Part shown: piece after piece, positions 40,206 through 50,880 of the stretch
Position numbering within the stretch: the first letter of the stretch is position 1
Layout of the letters: every line of letters begins with the position of its first letter
Origin: Eublepharis macularius
Lineage: Eukaryota > Chordata > Lepidosauria > Squamata > Eublepharidae
Assembly (NCBI RefSeq): GCF_028583425.1
Contig: NC_072795.1
Span: forward strand, 5,727,001 to 5,791,000
Reading direction: 5' to 3'
Length of the DNA stretch: 64,000 nucleotides
Notes under the pieces: generated by a model
Databases searched by the model: none
What the model was told of the DNA's origin: nothing
The model's input: only the letters and a program-made list of their open reading frames with translations
Position numbers and translations under genes: made by a program

Positions 40206-41167
40206 CTTGCTCCTGTTCAGGTAGCACACACAGTTTCCACATCCTAGAGCTCAAAAAGGGAGAAGGTTCCAGGGACATTTTTAGACATGAGGCTTGAGCT
40301 TGATTTTGCTTTAAATCGCTAAACGAAATGCATGCCTGCCCAGGGCAAATGAATTCACTTCCACAATTTCTCATCCTGCCTTCACAGTTTTGGCATGGAG
40401 CGCAGAGCATAATGGTGCATTTAAGGGTGGAACAGTGTGTTGAAAGGGAAACGTCGGCGTTCTTACTTTGAGTGTTGCAGTGGAGGTACAAAGAAGAATA
40501 GGTGGGTGGGGCAAGGGTGCTTAAATCTTTCCTTGTCCACTGATTCACTCTTGCAAATCCAATCCCCTTGCATTTGGGCTGGGAGGAGAGCAGTAGGTTC
40601 TCCTGATTTTTGCCAGACTTTGGGAAGCTTGGAAAAATTACTTCGCTTAGCTACGGAAGACCAAATACCTGGTAGGCATTTTGTGGCTGCAGCTGTGTGG
40701 TTCATTTAGTTGCTGGAATAAAATCCAAACCGTATTATTTTCAGCAAGGGAAAACTTGACTGAAGCATCTGTGGAAACTCCCTCCAATTTTCAAATGCAC
40801 CAAAGCTTTTGCAGAGATGGTGGAGAATACAGAAGGAAGGAGAGCCGAAGGGCGCTTGCAGGGGGAAGAATGGCAGGCAGGAAAGATGTGCTTTGCTTTT
40901 CCCCGTCTACTGAATTTCCTCTGCAAGTGAATCTCATGCTCCCCCCCCCATGGCTCCTTAAACTTGAGTGAGCAATTTTATTCTGTGAGTAAGTAAGTGA
41001 AAAGAATCAGGTACAAGCCCCCCTGTAAATACATCCATCCATCTTCACATACGCCTCCCCCCCCCCGGCCTGTCTTGGTAAACATTGGGTTGGGACCGTG
41101 TGTTCCTTGAGATAGTCTCTTGCTCCGCCATGTGCTTTCATGTGTGAAAATCCCCTCTATCTTTGGG
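40206..41167. other. ARMC9 intron, no feature
   Basis: Two C homopolymers (near 40941 and 41048); 40640-40745 resembles 46020-46110 (TGCCAGACTTTGGGAAGC versus TGCCAGGATTTGAGAATC), so a diverged local duplication is possible. Confidence 0.4.
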
Positions 41168-41375
41168 AAGGAGCTGTGGCTTAGTGGTAGAGCATATGCT
41201 TGGTGTACAGAAGGCCCCAGGTTCAATCCGCGGCATCTGCAGTTTAAAGGATCAGTGGGTAGATGATATGAAACCTGAGATCTTGGAGAGCTGCCGCCAG
41301 TCTAAGAAGACAATGCTGACCTTGATGGAATGATGGTCTGATTCAGTATACGGCAGCTTCACGTGTGTTTTGTAT
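41168..41375 (+). mobile_element. tRNA-derived SINE (family 4)
   Basis: GCTGTGGCTTAGTGGTAGAG A-box region, CCCAGGTTCAATCCGCGGCA B-box region, end GATTCAGTATACGGCAGC. Confidence 0.85.
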
Positions 41376-42164
41376 TTCTTCTGGGCCTGCAGCTCTTGCC
41401 AGCGCCCCTGTCCAGCAGGTAGCAGTAAATGGAACTTGGCTTATTTTAGTTTCAAGCTTGACTATGTCGTGGTTTCCTTGATATGACACATCCTAAGGAT
41501 CTTCTCCCTTGTTCACGACTGTCAAGGAAGAAAGAAGGCTGCAAAATTTCCCTCATCATTATTACATTTTGGAAGGAAGCTTTCTTCTCCAAGACACAAG
41601 TTCAGCTCAAAATGTGCAGGCTTCTCTGTTCCCAGTAAAGACTCGACAGCACCGGCAGCTTCCCTTCGCCCCCTGCCCCGTAACAGGTCAATCTTGCACA
41701 GACTTTAAAATAGCCATTATCTAAGCGTTCGGGTTCTGGGTATCCTGCCAATAAAGTGTTTACTCTGGCTTTGGTTCCTAAAGTGGAGTCTGTCCTCACA
41801 AGTGGGCGTCTGTACTGTAGCAGGAGACTGGGTCTGTTCTTCCAAGCAGCACGGCGGTTGAGGTCACAGTCTGGGTCCAACTGCATCTTAGGTTCACAGG
41901 AAGAGCTGAAGAGCCAGGCCATGTGACGTGATTGAACCTGCAAGAGAAAGAAGCCCTTCCTGCTTTGGGTTTCCTCCAGTTCTGCAAAGGGCTCTGTGTG
42001 CCCAGGCAGTAATCTGGCCCAGCGGCTGGAAAGTGGGCTGCCAGTCTGGCGCTTCGTTTTCGCTGGGCTGCCTCCTCACGGACCCACTGCCTTTGCCACT
42101 CTCGCTGGGTTGGGTGGGAGGAGAACCTGGGGGTTCGGGGGCCTGGGGCCTGGGGGTCTGGAAG
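41376..42164. other. ARMC9 intron, no feature
   Basis: GC-rich from 41990 with a short tandem duplication (CTGGCTGCTCTCTCAGCCCC at 42171 and 42209). Confidence 0.4.
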
Positions 42165-42268
42165 GTAGGGGGCTGGCTGCTCTCTCAGCCCCACCCAAGG
42201 TAGGGGGGCTGGCTGCTCTCTCAGCCCCACCCACTTCACAGGGTGATTGTTGTGGGGGTAATAATAAC
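42165..42268 (+). mobile_element. Family-3 SINE, 5' part before PLE insertion
   Basis: CTCTCAGCCCCACCCACTTC and GGGTGATTGTTGTGGGGGTA; continues at 43016-43110 with CCACTCTGAGTGCGTGTTAA. Confidence 0.8.
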
Positions 42269-43015
42269 CCATAACCTTCAAGCAGTATTCAGACCCACCC
42301 GAAAAATACAACAGATGCTACGATCAGCAAAAGACAGTAGAGACCCCCTCACCTCTGCAGGAGTATATACCGTATACCCTGCAGCTGTGGACAAGTGTAC
42401 ATCAGGACCACAAAGCGTAGCATCCAGACAAGAATAAAAGAACATGAAAGACACTGCAGACTTGGACAACCTGAAAAATCAGCAGTGGCTGAACATAGCC
42501 TAACGCAAACAGGGCACAGTATCTTATTCCAGGACACCAAAATACTGGACAACATTTCCAACTACTTTGTCAGACTGCACAGGGAAGCCATTGAAATTCA
42601 CAAGCATAAGCAAAACTTCAACAGGAAAGAAGAAACCTTAAGAATGAACAGAGCATGGTTTCCAATTCTGAAAAACACCAGGCTAACAAAACATTCTATC
42701 CCCGACAATAGCCCTGCAGAGAAGATTAGCACATCAAGCCCCAATCCATATGCAAAAGAACCTCCTCAGGACACAGTGAAGCCTCCCGCCATTAGCATTC
42801 CACACCCTGGGAAACTCTTACAGGATGACTCGGCTCAACCCCACCCCTCCTGAGTAGATACAAATGACCTACATCTTTTCCACACTGTGACACTGAGAGA
42901 TCTCTGTCTTTTGGTGGTACACCTCTGAAGATGCCAGCCACGGCTGCTGGCGAAACGTCAGGAACTACAATGCCAAGACCACGGCAATACAGCCCGGAAA
43001 ACCCACAACAACCAT
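42269..43015 (+). mobile_element. Penelope-like element, 5'-truncated, with GIY-YIG region
   Basis: 747-bp insertion in a SINE, with a 9-bp duplication AATAATAAC (42260-42268, 43016-43024). It encodes the end of a PLE protein and a tail with the hammerhead-like core (CTGAAGA 42925-42931). The tail ends GGAAAACCCACAACAACCAT. Same family as 50881 and 17458. Confidence 0.88.
42356..42853 (+). pseudogene. GIY-YIG endonuclease C-terminal region of PLE
   Basis: GVYTV, then after a two-base frameshift PCSCG and QVYIRTTKRSIQTRIKEHER form the GIY-YIG endonuclease fold seen at the C-terminus of Penelope-like proteins, with the PCxCG insert. It continues HCRLGQPEKSAVAEH, FVRLHREAIEIHKHKQNFNR and NRAWFPILKNT. 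PLE endonucleases nick target DNA to prime reverse transcription. The frameshift between GVYTV and PCSCG makes this copy non-functional. Confidence 0.85.
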
Positions 43016-43110
43016 AATAATAACACACTTTGTAGACCACTCTGAGTGCGTGTTAAGTTGTCCTGAAGGGCAGTATATAAATCGAATATTATTATTGTTG
43101 TTATATTATT
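43016..43110 (+). mobile_element. Family-3 SINE, 3' part after PLE insertion
   Basis: CTTTGTAGACCACTCTGAGT, GTTGTCCTGAAGGGCAGTAT, ATAAATCG. Confidence 0.8.
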
Positions 43111-43998
43111 TTTGGCATGTTGGCAACATTGCCTGGAGCGGAGTCTGATCGTGCTGGGTGTGCCGTAAGCCTCCTCAGCGTCCTCCGGGATGGTTCCTGG
43201 CTTGCCCGGGTCATCCTCAGACGAGGAGTCCGTCCCTGAGTCCAAGTCTGGCCCAGGGAGGTCTTGACACTGGTTGGAGGGTTGGCCTAAGACCGGCTCA
43301 AGTCCACCGTTGGCCATAAAGTTTGCTGAGTAGTCTTGAACCAGCTACTTTTTCTTTCTTCTTATGAGGTCAGACGGGAGATCCAAGTACAGTGGAGAGG
43401 CAAGCCAAAAAAGAGAAATCCTGAAGTATCCCTCGCGAGATGCAGACAGGGTCTCCTTAACAGAAAGGTCCTGACCCGTTTTCAGAAAGTGGAAGCAGGC
43501 AAATGAGCTTTCCTGAGGATGGAGCCCCCCAAATGGGGAAACAGAACGGCCCCTGGATCTTACTCCCATTCTCTGTGCCCTCACTGGTGAAGACTTCCTC
43601 AATGGCATCTTGATAAGGGAAAACAGCAACTCCTTCTCTTTGCCAAGTCCCTGTGTTAGCCCTCCACTTCTGGCCTGCAAATCCAGTTCAGTTCTGTCCT
43701 CGGGAAGAGGTGCAAGGGTGGACCAGCCCTTTAACTCAGAGGGAAAGTTCCTAGAGGGCCCCTGCCTTGGAGGATCACTGGCTGTCAACAGAGCCCAGTC
43801 CCAGTAGCTGCTGGCACTGCAGGGGCGGGGGCACTCATTTCTGGTCAGGCTTGGGGCACCAGTGCTGGTGTCAACTCCCCAGATACCTCCTTCTGTACCA
43901 CCACCAGGAGGAGGCAAGTGAGCCCATTGTTGACTCCGCTGGCCAAGTCTCAGCTGAGTGGCCCTTGTAAGGCTGGCTTGCAGTGCCGCAGTAACCAC
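43111..43998 (-). other. Unidentified minus-strand frames (possible retroelement remnant)
   Basis: A 217-codon open frame (43998 to 43345) is followed downstream by a second frame (43317 to about 43110) with an acidic run LDSGTDSSSEDDPGKPGTIP. The first contains RSRGRSVSPFGGLHPQE. Long open frames inside an intron and antisense to the gene suggest a retroelement protein, but I recognise no domain. No start or promoter evidence. It could equally be chance in GC-rich DNA. Confidence 0.3.
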
Positions 43999-44659
43999 TC
44001 AACCTGGCTTCCCTCTAGGCCATTTTAATTTCCCAGCCCACCTCCACAAAGTAGCTTGTGAGTGCTGCTGTCTGCATTTTATCCCAAGAGATGAAAGAAC
44101 AGTGGAAGCTGCTACAACCTGCCGAGGCTATTTTTCAGCATTTTCCATTAACACCACTGTGCAGCTAACACCCAGGACTTTGCTTTCGTGTTTTTAATTC
44201 TGTTTTATTTTTGCAATCCTGCCATCTATTGGGATGTGTAAAGTGATGCAACCAGCAGCTTTTTTTTTCAAATGTGAACAAAATGCAGGGGCCTCTTCTA
44301 GCAAGGGCACGAGGCGGCTGAGGACATCGTAGGCTAATGAAACACTGTGACCTCTTCAGCAAATGCCCTTGAGCCATTGTGGTCCGCCAGGCTCCTCAGC
44401 CTCCAAGTTCCTCAGCATGTCAAGAGGGAATAGTTCTCACAAACCTCTAGATGAGTGGTTGCAGCGAGCTCTTCCTTGCCAAGAGGCTCTTTGTTCATCT
44501 GTGACAGGCACGCTTTGTTTGCCTGTCTCTGTAAAGGAAAAGGCAGGCACACCTTTGTTTCTAACAGGATGCATTGAGGATTGCCCCACAGTCGCATCCT
44601 GGAACCCTGGGCAAAGTTCATGCCCCCAAAGTAGAGTGCAGCAAGACTTAGACCATGGG
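43999..44659. other. ARMC9 intron, no feature
   Basis: No supported repeat or exon. Confidence 0.35.
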
Positions 44660-45513
44660 AATTGCCTTGCAGGATCAAGCCAAAGGAACGTCTAGTCTTC
44701 TTGTATACTCTCGAGAAGTGGGCAGCTGTGAATAGGATGCAATTCAGCAAAGACAAGTGCACAGTATTACCTCTGGGCCACAAAAATGGGAAGCACAAAT
44801 ACTGGATGGGAGATACACTTCTGGGCAGTAGTATATGTGGAAGGGATCTTGGGGTAAGAGTGGACTGTAAACTAAATATGAGCAGTCAGTGTGATGTGGT
44901 GGCAAAAAAGGCCAATTCAGTCCTGGGTTGTATCAAAAGGGCCACAACGTCGAAATCGCAGGAGGTCATAGCCCCTCTCTATACTGCCTTGGTCAGGCCA
45001 CACCAGGAGTATTGTGTGCAGTTCTGGAGGCCTCACTTCAAAAAGGATGTGGACAAAATCGAGAGGGTGCAGAGGAGAGCGAGGAGGATGATCAGGGGTC
45101 TGGAGACTGAGCCCTATGAGGAAAGGCTGAGGGCCTTGGGAATGTTTAGTTTGGAGAAGAGGAGGTTGAGGGGGGACATGATTGCTCTCTTTAAATATTT
45201 GAAAGGCTGTCATTTGGAGGAGGGCAGGGAGCTGTTCCAGTTGGCAGCAGAGGGTAGGACGCGAAGCAATGGGCTAAAACTACATGCACAAAGGTACCGA
45301 CTGGATATTAGGAAAAACTTTTTCACCGTCAGAGTAGTTCAAAAGTGGAATCAGCTGCCTAGGGAGGTGGTGAGCTCCCCCTCACTGGCAGTTTTCAAGA
45401 AGAGGCTGGATGGATACTTGTCAGAGATGCTTTAGGCTGATCCTGCACTGGGCAGGGGATTGGACTAGATGGTCTCTGTATGGACCCTTCCAACTCTGTG
45501 ATTCTGTGATTCT
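44660..45513 (+). mobile_element. CR1 LINE ORF2 C-terminus and 3' end
   Basis: A long open frame (about 257 codons) contains NRMQFSKDKCTVLPLGHKN, LGVRVDCKLNMSSQCDVVAK, LYTALVRPHQEYCVQFWRPH, RMIRGLETEPYEERLRALGM and NFFTVRVVQKWNQLPREVV, the CR1 thumb and C-terminal region. The CR1 3' UTR follows, with GGATTGGACTAGATGG and an ATTCTGTGATTCT tail. The open frame over this length marks a relatively young copy; it is 5'-truncated and cannot move. Confidence 0.92.
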
Positions 45514-46650
45514 TCTTCTGCCAGTGACTGTAAGACAGGATGTGGCTAAATGGAATCTCCAGGTTCAGAGACACTGCAGTTCTGCTCCTGACATCTTCCA
45601 CTAAAACCAGGGGGAAAGGGCATTGCTTTCTTGCCCTGCTTAGGAGCTGACCAGAAGCATCTAGTTGACCATTGATGGAAACAGGAAACTGGGCTAGGCT
45701 GACCTGCTTGGTCCAATGTAGCATGACGTTACTTACATTCTTCCTAGCCAAGCCTTTAAAGGAGCTTAGAAGTGCTTTCAAATTTTGAAAAATGATCTGA
45801 TGTGCGTATATCATTTCCCCCAACAAATGCTGTTGTATGTGTGAGTTTCCCCCACAAAACGTTTCTCTCCATCAGGTCTGTTTTTAAAAGCATGATTTTG
45901 TTTTGTCAGCAGTTACAAAAAGAGAATAAAATCTATTTAAAAAAGACAACCGAAGTCCTGAGATGTGAAATAAGGCTGGTCTGATTTCTGCCAGGATTTG
46001 AGAATCTTGGAAAAATTGTGTTGCCCGTCTGTGTAGGACAGATTACCTAGCAGGCATTTTGTGGCTGGGGTTGTATGCTTCATTTAGTTGTGAGAACAAA
46101 AATCAGAATTAAATGGTTTTCCAGTTGGTGGAAAAATTGACTGAAATTTCCTTGGACATGCTCTTAATAGTTCTGGTCCGTTGAAGCTGGTGAAGGAAAA
46201 GCAGCGGGGATGGAAAACTGTTCTGAGTTTCCCTGAGAATTTTTAGGCTTCTTTTCCATGTCCATAATCTTCACTCCAGAAGTTCTACCACTCCCAACCA
46301 CCTATGCATCTCTTCTCACCTTAAAAGACTTTGCCTCGTCTCTCTTGCTTCCCCTTATGGATGCAACTCCCACTGCCCAACATAGACGTGGTATTGTTTC
46401 TCTCGCTCTTTCTTAAAATCCCTCCTCAAAACCCAACAATTTCTGTGAAGGCTTTGTCTAACTACCTATTCCTTAATGCAAACAATGCCTCGGTATGTGT
46501 AACTGCATTCGCTCATGTTCCTCACTTGGGAGCCTTGTTCCTCCTTTCCTTCTGTTGTTCCTCCCAGAAGTGCCTAAAGTTAGATTGTAACATCCTCGAT
46601 ATTAGGACTGCGAACTGCCTTTTTTGGTTTGTTACTCACATTTAAGTACT
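45514..46650. other. ARMC9 intron, no feature
   Basis: No supported gene. Confidence 0.35.
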
Positions 46651-47046
46651 GAGAGTCTCTCTACACGAGACATCTTACACGGGGGTGCACAAGTGTAGGG
46701 AGACACAATGTTAGCCGGGAAGCATAGTTTTAAAAGGCAGAGCTAAAGGCTCTGTCAATTTCACCTCTCTGCACCAGCTGGTGGAGATTGCTCCACAGAG
46801 TTGGTTGTTAATTTCATCTTTGCCTTCCCAAGACTCTGTCAATTTTGCCTTCCCTTTGGGGAGAAATTAACAAACCTTCTGAGAGTTTGAAATTAACACT
46901 CTCTGAGGTGCGATCTCCGCCGGCTCTGTCTTTTTAAACTATCCTGTGTAGAGAGGTGAAATTGAAAACTATGCTTCTCAGCTAACTTTAAGTCTCCCTA
47001 CACTTGAGTATCCTACATGTAAGATGTCTTGTATAGAGAGAGACTC
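46651..47046. repeat. Foldback element (diverged P1-like)
   Basis: GAGAGTCTCTCTACACGAGA start and TAGAGAGAGACTC end, with internal AATGTTAGCCGGGAAGC as in P1. Arms imperfect. Confidence 0.75.
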
Positions 47047-47059
47047 AGTTAAACTCACT

Positions 47060-47290
47060 TCAAAGATGGGACTCTAATCTGGAGAGCTGGGTTTGATTCC
47101 CCACTCCTCCACTTGAAGCCAGCTGGGTGACCTTGGGCTAGTCATGGCTCTCTGGAGCTCTCTCAGCCCCACCCACCTCACAGGGTGTTTTGTTGTGGGG
47201 ATAATAATGGCATACTTTGTAAACCACTCTGAGTGGGCATTAAGTTGTCCTGAAGGGCGGTATATAAATCTAATGTTGTTGTTGTTATTA
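47060..47290 (+). mobile_element. tRNA-derived SINE (family 3)
   Basis: GGGTTTGATTCCCCACTCCT B-box region, CTGGGTGACCTTGGGCTAGT, GTTGTCCTGAAGGGCGGTAT, and a TTG/TTA tail. Confidence 0.85.
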
Positions 47291-47364
47291 TTATTATCAT
47301 TCAGCTTCTGCAGTTACTCAGTTCTCCAAGACATGAGGACAGATAGACAGATAGACAGATAGTT

Positions 47365-47610
47365 TAGTGTAGTGGTTAAGAGTGGCAGGACTCTAATCTG
47401 GAGAACTGGGTTGGATTCCCCACTCCTCCGCTTGAAGCCAGCTGGATAACCTTGGGTCAGTCACAGCTCTCTCAGACCTCTCTCAGCCCCACCCACCTCA
47501 CAGGGTGTTTTGTTGTGGGGATAATAATGGCATACTTTGTAAGCCACTCTGAGTGGGCATTAAGTTGTCCTGAAGGGTGGTATATAAATCGAATGTTGTT
47601 GTTGTTATGT
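47365..47610 (+). mobile_element. tRNA-derived SINE (family 3)
   Basis: TAGTGTAGTGGTTAAGAGTG A-box region, GGATTCCCCACTCCTCCGC, CTGAAGGGTGGTATATAAAT. In tandem with the copy at 47060. Confidence 0.88.
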
Positions 47611-48754
47611 TGTGGAAATAATAGTTTTTTCCCATTTTATTTTTTCTACCCCTTGCTTTGAAGGCTTAATTTCTTGTTTCACTTTGAATTTGTACGGGCT
47701 GGCTGCTTTTGAAAATTAAAGAAAAGATGGCTCGATTTGCAGCTGTATCTAAGGTGCTTTCCTGATTCCTGTGGCTTGAAAGCAATCAACAGAGAAGGGA
47801 ATTTTCACAATACTGTACAGGGGAAAGTTCTGGAAAATGAGGAGTGAAAGGTCAGTGAGAGAAAATCCAAGGGAAAGCCAGGCTTCTCGTCTTTGTTGAT
47901 AGTTATGGAGAACCGTTGAGAAGATTAATCCCTCTTTCCTGTTAAGGCAGGCTATAAATAATAATCTCCTGATTCTTCTCATCTCTGATTCATGTTGGCT
48001 GTTGTTGGCCCCCTTTGTTTCTTTCTCCTATTCCAACTTTGAGCTTCTTATAAAAATGAAAAAGAAATGTAGTAAATACTTCCATAAGAGTCCCAACCTT
48101 GGATCAGCTTCCCAGATAGTTTAGACATCATTCCAAGCAGCCACCCCTTTTTGCCCCGTCAAAATTTCCTCTTTCTCCAATCCCTTTCTTGACTCATCAG
48201 CCAAAGACTTCTTTCCTGTGCCATCTGCTGCTAGTTCATCTGTCCTTCCCCAGTTCTCATCGTTGCCTTATTAAGCCTGGCCCTGTTTTTTATTTTTGCT
48301 TGTTCATCTGGTTCGAGCTTCACAGGTTGATGAAATGTCACTCTTCATGAGAACATAAGAACCTCGCTGGATCACATCACAGGTCCAGCGTTCTAGCTTA
48401 CAGGGCAGCTCGCTCCCCGTAGCTGTCTGTCCTTGGTCTGGTATGGAGAGGTATACCGCCTCTGAACATTGAGGGTCTGTTTAGCTGCAGTGGTGAATTG
48501 CTGCCGATAGACCTATCCTCCGTGAATTTGTCTTACCCTTTTAAAAGTCATCTTTGCTGAAGAGCATCTGGCATTCTGGTTGTGCTTTTAAAAAGTGGTA
48601 GTAGGAGAATTGGTCCCGGAGCGCTTAAGCCTTTGTTAACTGACTGCATGGGGGGAGGGGGACGTCCTGTGGGAGTTCACGTGCTGTTTTGGAGACCTCT
48701 TCATTCCCTTTGGAACAGCCTCCCAAAGGACATGTGCGGACAGGCCTCCTTTTC
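47611..48754. other. ARMC9 intron, no feature
   Basis: L2-like ORF end text (FWRPLHSLWNSLPKDM) near 48685-48735 suggests a LINE scrap; otherwise nothing supported. Confidence 0.4.
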
Positions 48755-48975
48755 ACATACGAACACTTGAAGCTGCCTTGTATTGAGTCAGACCATTAGT
48801 CCGTCAAGATCAGTACTGTCTACTCTGACTGGCATCAGCTCGCCAGAGTCTCTAGTAGAGGCCTTTTGCATTGCCTGTGACTTGATCCTCGTACCTGGAG
48901 ACATCAGGGATTGAACTTGGGACCTTCTGCAAGCAAAGCAGAGGCTCTTCCACTGAGCTGTGGCCCTCTCCACTT
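48755..48975 (-). mobile_element. tRNA-derived SINE (family 4)
   Basis: TGAAGCTGCCTTGTATTGAG, GGGATTGAACTTGGGACCTT, CTTCCACTGAGCTGTGGCC. Confidence 0.85.
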
Positions 48976-49917
48976 CATAAGCCTTTCAGAAAGCTTATAA
49001 AAGCTTCTTATTCCACAAGTCCTTTCCAGATCGGTCCTCTTGGATTGTTACTGTGTTGTCTCTTGGACTATGATATTCTTCATGCATTGCTTCATTCTTT
49101 ATACTGTGTTTCATGATGAATTGGTTTAATGTTGGATGCTGGATGCTGTAAGCCATCCAGAACGTAGGGTGAACATAGAGCGAGTTCTGATTGGAGGGTC
49201 TGTCAATAGAAACTTCCATAAAATGGTACCAGTTGCAGAAAGAAAGCAATGGATTCTGTTCTAATGTTCCCTAGTAAAGTTGGTTCCTATGAATTTCTTG
49301 CCTTTGTGTTCCCCGGTAAACGCTCCCTTATACATGCCATCTTAACAATTGCGAGCATCACTTTGGGACAGAATGTTCTAGCAAGGCCATTAAATTGTCA
49401 AGTTCAGTTTTAGAAGCAGTCATTTCCCCATCCACTCTTCATGTTTTTGTTTCAACATTAGGGCGGTGATGTAGTTAAAAGAGGATGGAATAAATTCTCC
49501 CTCTCCTCGTCTGAATCGTAGGGTGCTGACGGCCTTTGCCTGGCACTTATACTGGGCGCTACAAAATTGAGAAAGTGCCTCTCTCATGCCCGTTTATCAC
49601 CTGGTTGAATCACCAACCCAAGTAGCTGCCAACAGCACAAACTTTCTTTCTTTTAATTTAGAATTTACGGAGTTTTTAACTGCCGTTTCAGCAAGATCAG
49701 GATAAAAAGTAGCTGGAGTGAGCCATGTCAGTTCTCAAGGCCAAGCCAGACCAGACACTGTGAGTTCCATGTCTGCATCTCCCAATGTCTTTAAACACTT
49801 GGTTGTAAGCTGCATGGGGCCCCGATTCAGGTCAGGAGAAAGGGCAGGGTGGCACGGGTTTCGTAGTGTAATCTGTAATGAGGAAGGGTGAACCCCCCGC
49901 TTCTTTTCCTCCTGCAG
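48976..49917. other. ARMC9 intron before exon 8, no feature
   Basis: Checked for the missing small exon; AG-flanked AAAGAAAGCAATGG near 49237 leads to a stop or an unusable donor. Confidence 0.4.
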
Positions 49918-50075
49918 AAATGTTGCAGCAGCTCCATCAGCAGTTGGTGGAGTCCGAGCGCAAGACCATGACCTGCCTTAAGCAGTTTAACAAGATCCAG
50001 GCAGACTACCATAACCTCATTGGGATCACTGCCGAGCTGGTGGACTCTCTGGAAGCCTCAGTCAATGGCCAGATG
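49918..50075 (+). CDS. ARMC9: ARMC9 exon 8 (coiled coil)
   Basis: 158 bp. A polypyrimidine tract and CCTGCAG end at 49917; the donor GTAAGG starts at 50076. The first two bases complete a codon from the previous exon (expected G, giving Glu). Encodes [20 protein letters not shown], then [15 protein letters not shown] and [15 protein letters not shown], a heptad-rich helical segment predicted to be coiled coil. Ends in phase 0. I number it 8 on the assumption of one missing exon upstream. Confidence 0.95.
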
Positions 50076-50159
50076 GTAAGGGAAAATCCAAGAGCGCTCA
50101 GATGTGGTAACTCACAAATTAAGTTTTAATAATAATAACAACAATAACAGCAATAATGA

Positions 50160-50610
50160 CAACTTCTCATGTTTTGCTTTTCTAGAAGATTAGACCCCCA
50201 CTCAGAGTGTTGAACAGAGTGTTATTCTTATCCCCACAATACTGCTGGGGAGTTGGTGCTTAGAGGAGTAACTGACCCAAGGCCACCTACTGAGCTTAGG
50301 GCAGTAGAGGGAGTCGAACCAGCAAAGTGCTGATTCACAGCCCAACCACTTAACCACTGTGCTGCAACAGCTCCCTATAATAATAACTGTGCTTATATAC
50401 AGCTCTTCTAGACAGATTAGTACCCTCCTCAGAGCAGTGAACAAAGGCAGTGTTATTAGTATCCCCACAATAGGGAGATCTGGGGCTGAGAAGAGTGGCT
50501 TACCCAAGGCCACTTGCTGAGCTCATGGCAGGAATGGGATTTGAACCAGCAGAGTGCTGATTCACAGCCCAACCACTTAATCACTGTGCTACAACAGCTC
50601 ATACTGGGCT
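50160..50610 (-). mobile_element. Two tandem family-2 SINEs
   Basis: Each with ATTCACAGCCCAACCACTTA and GAACCAGCAAAGTGCTG or GAACCAGCAGAGTGCTG. Confidence 0.85.
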
Positions 50611-50794
50611 TAGTGGTGTAATGCCAACTTCATATGTTCCAGAAGATCCCCTCACCTAAACAGATCAGCTCCTTGCTCAGGGCTCTCCCCCGCTATATTC
50701 CACCTGTTCAAGGGGCTGTTGTTGCTAAGCAGTGCTTGGGGAAGGAGGAAGGAAGGGGAGGTCAATGGCTACCAAGGCTTTCCTGCTTCCACAA

Positions 50795-50880
50795 CCTTAA
50801 TAATAATAATAACTGCACTTATATACCTCTCTTCTAGAATATTAATGCCCCACTCAGAGCAGTGAATGAAGTCTGTGTTG
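50795..50880 (-). mobile_element. Family-2 SINE, part split by PLE
   Basis: ACTGCACTTATATACCTCTC, CACTCAGAGCAGTGAATGAA; resumes at 51796. Confidence 0.85.

Noticed and set aside
49237..49275. Candidate missing exon beginning KESNG
   Set aside because: Available donors give a stop codon at the junction or the wrong phase; the polypyrimidine tract is weak.
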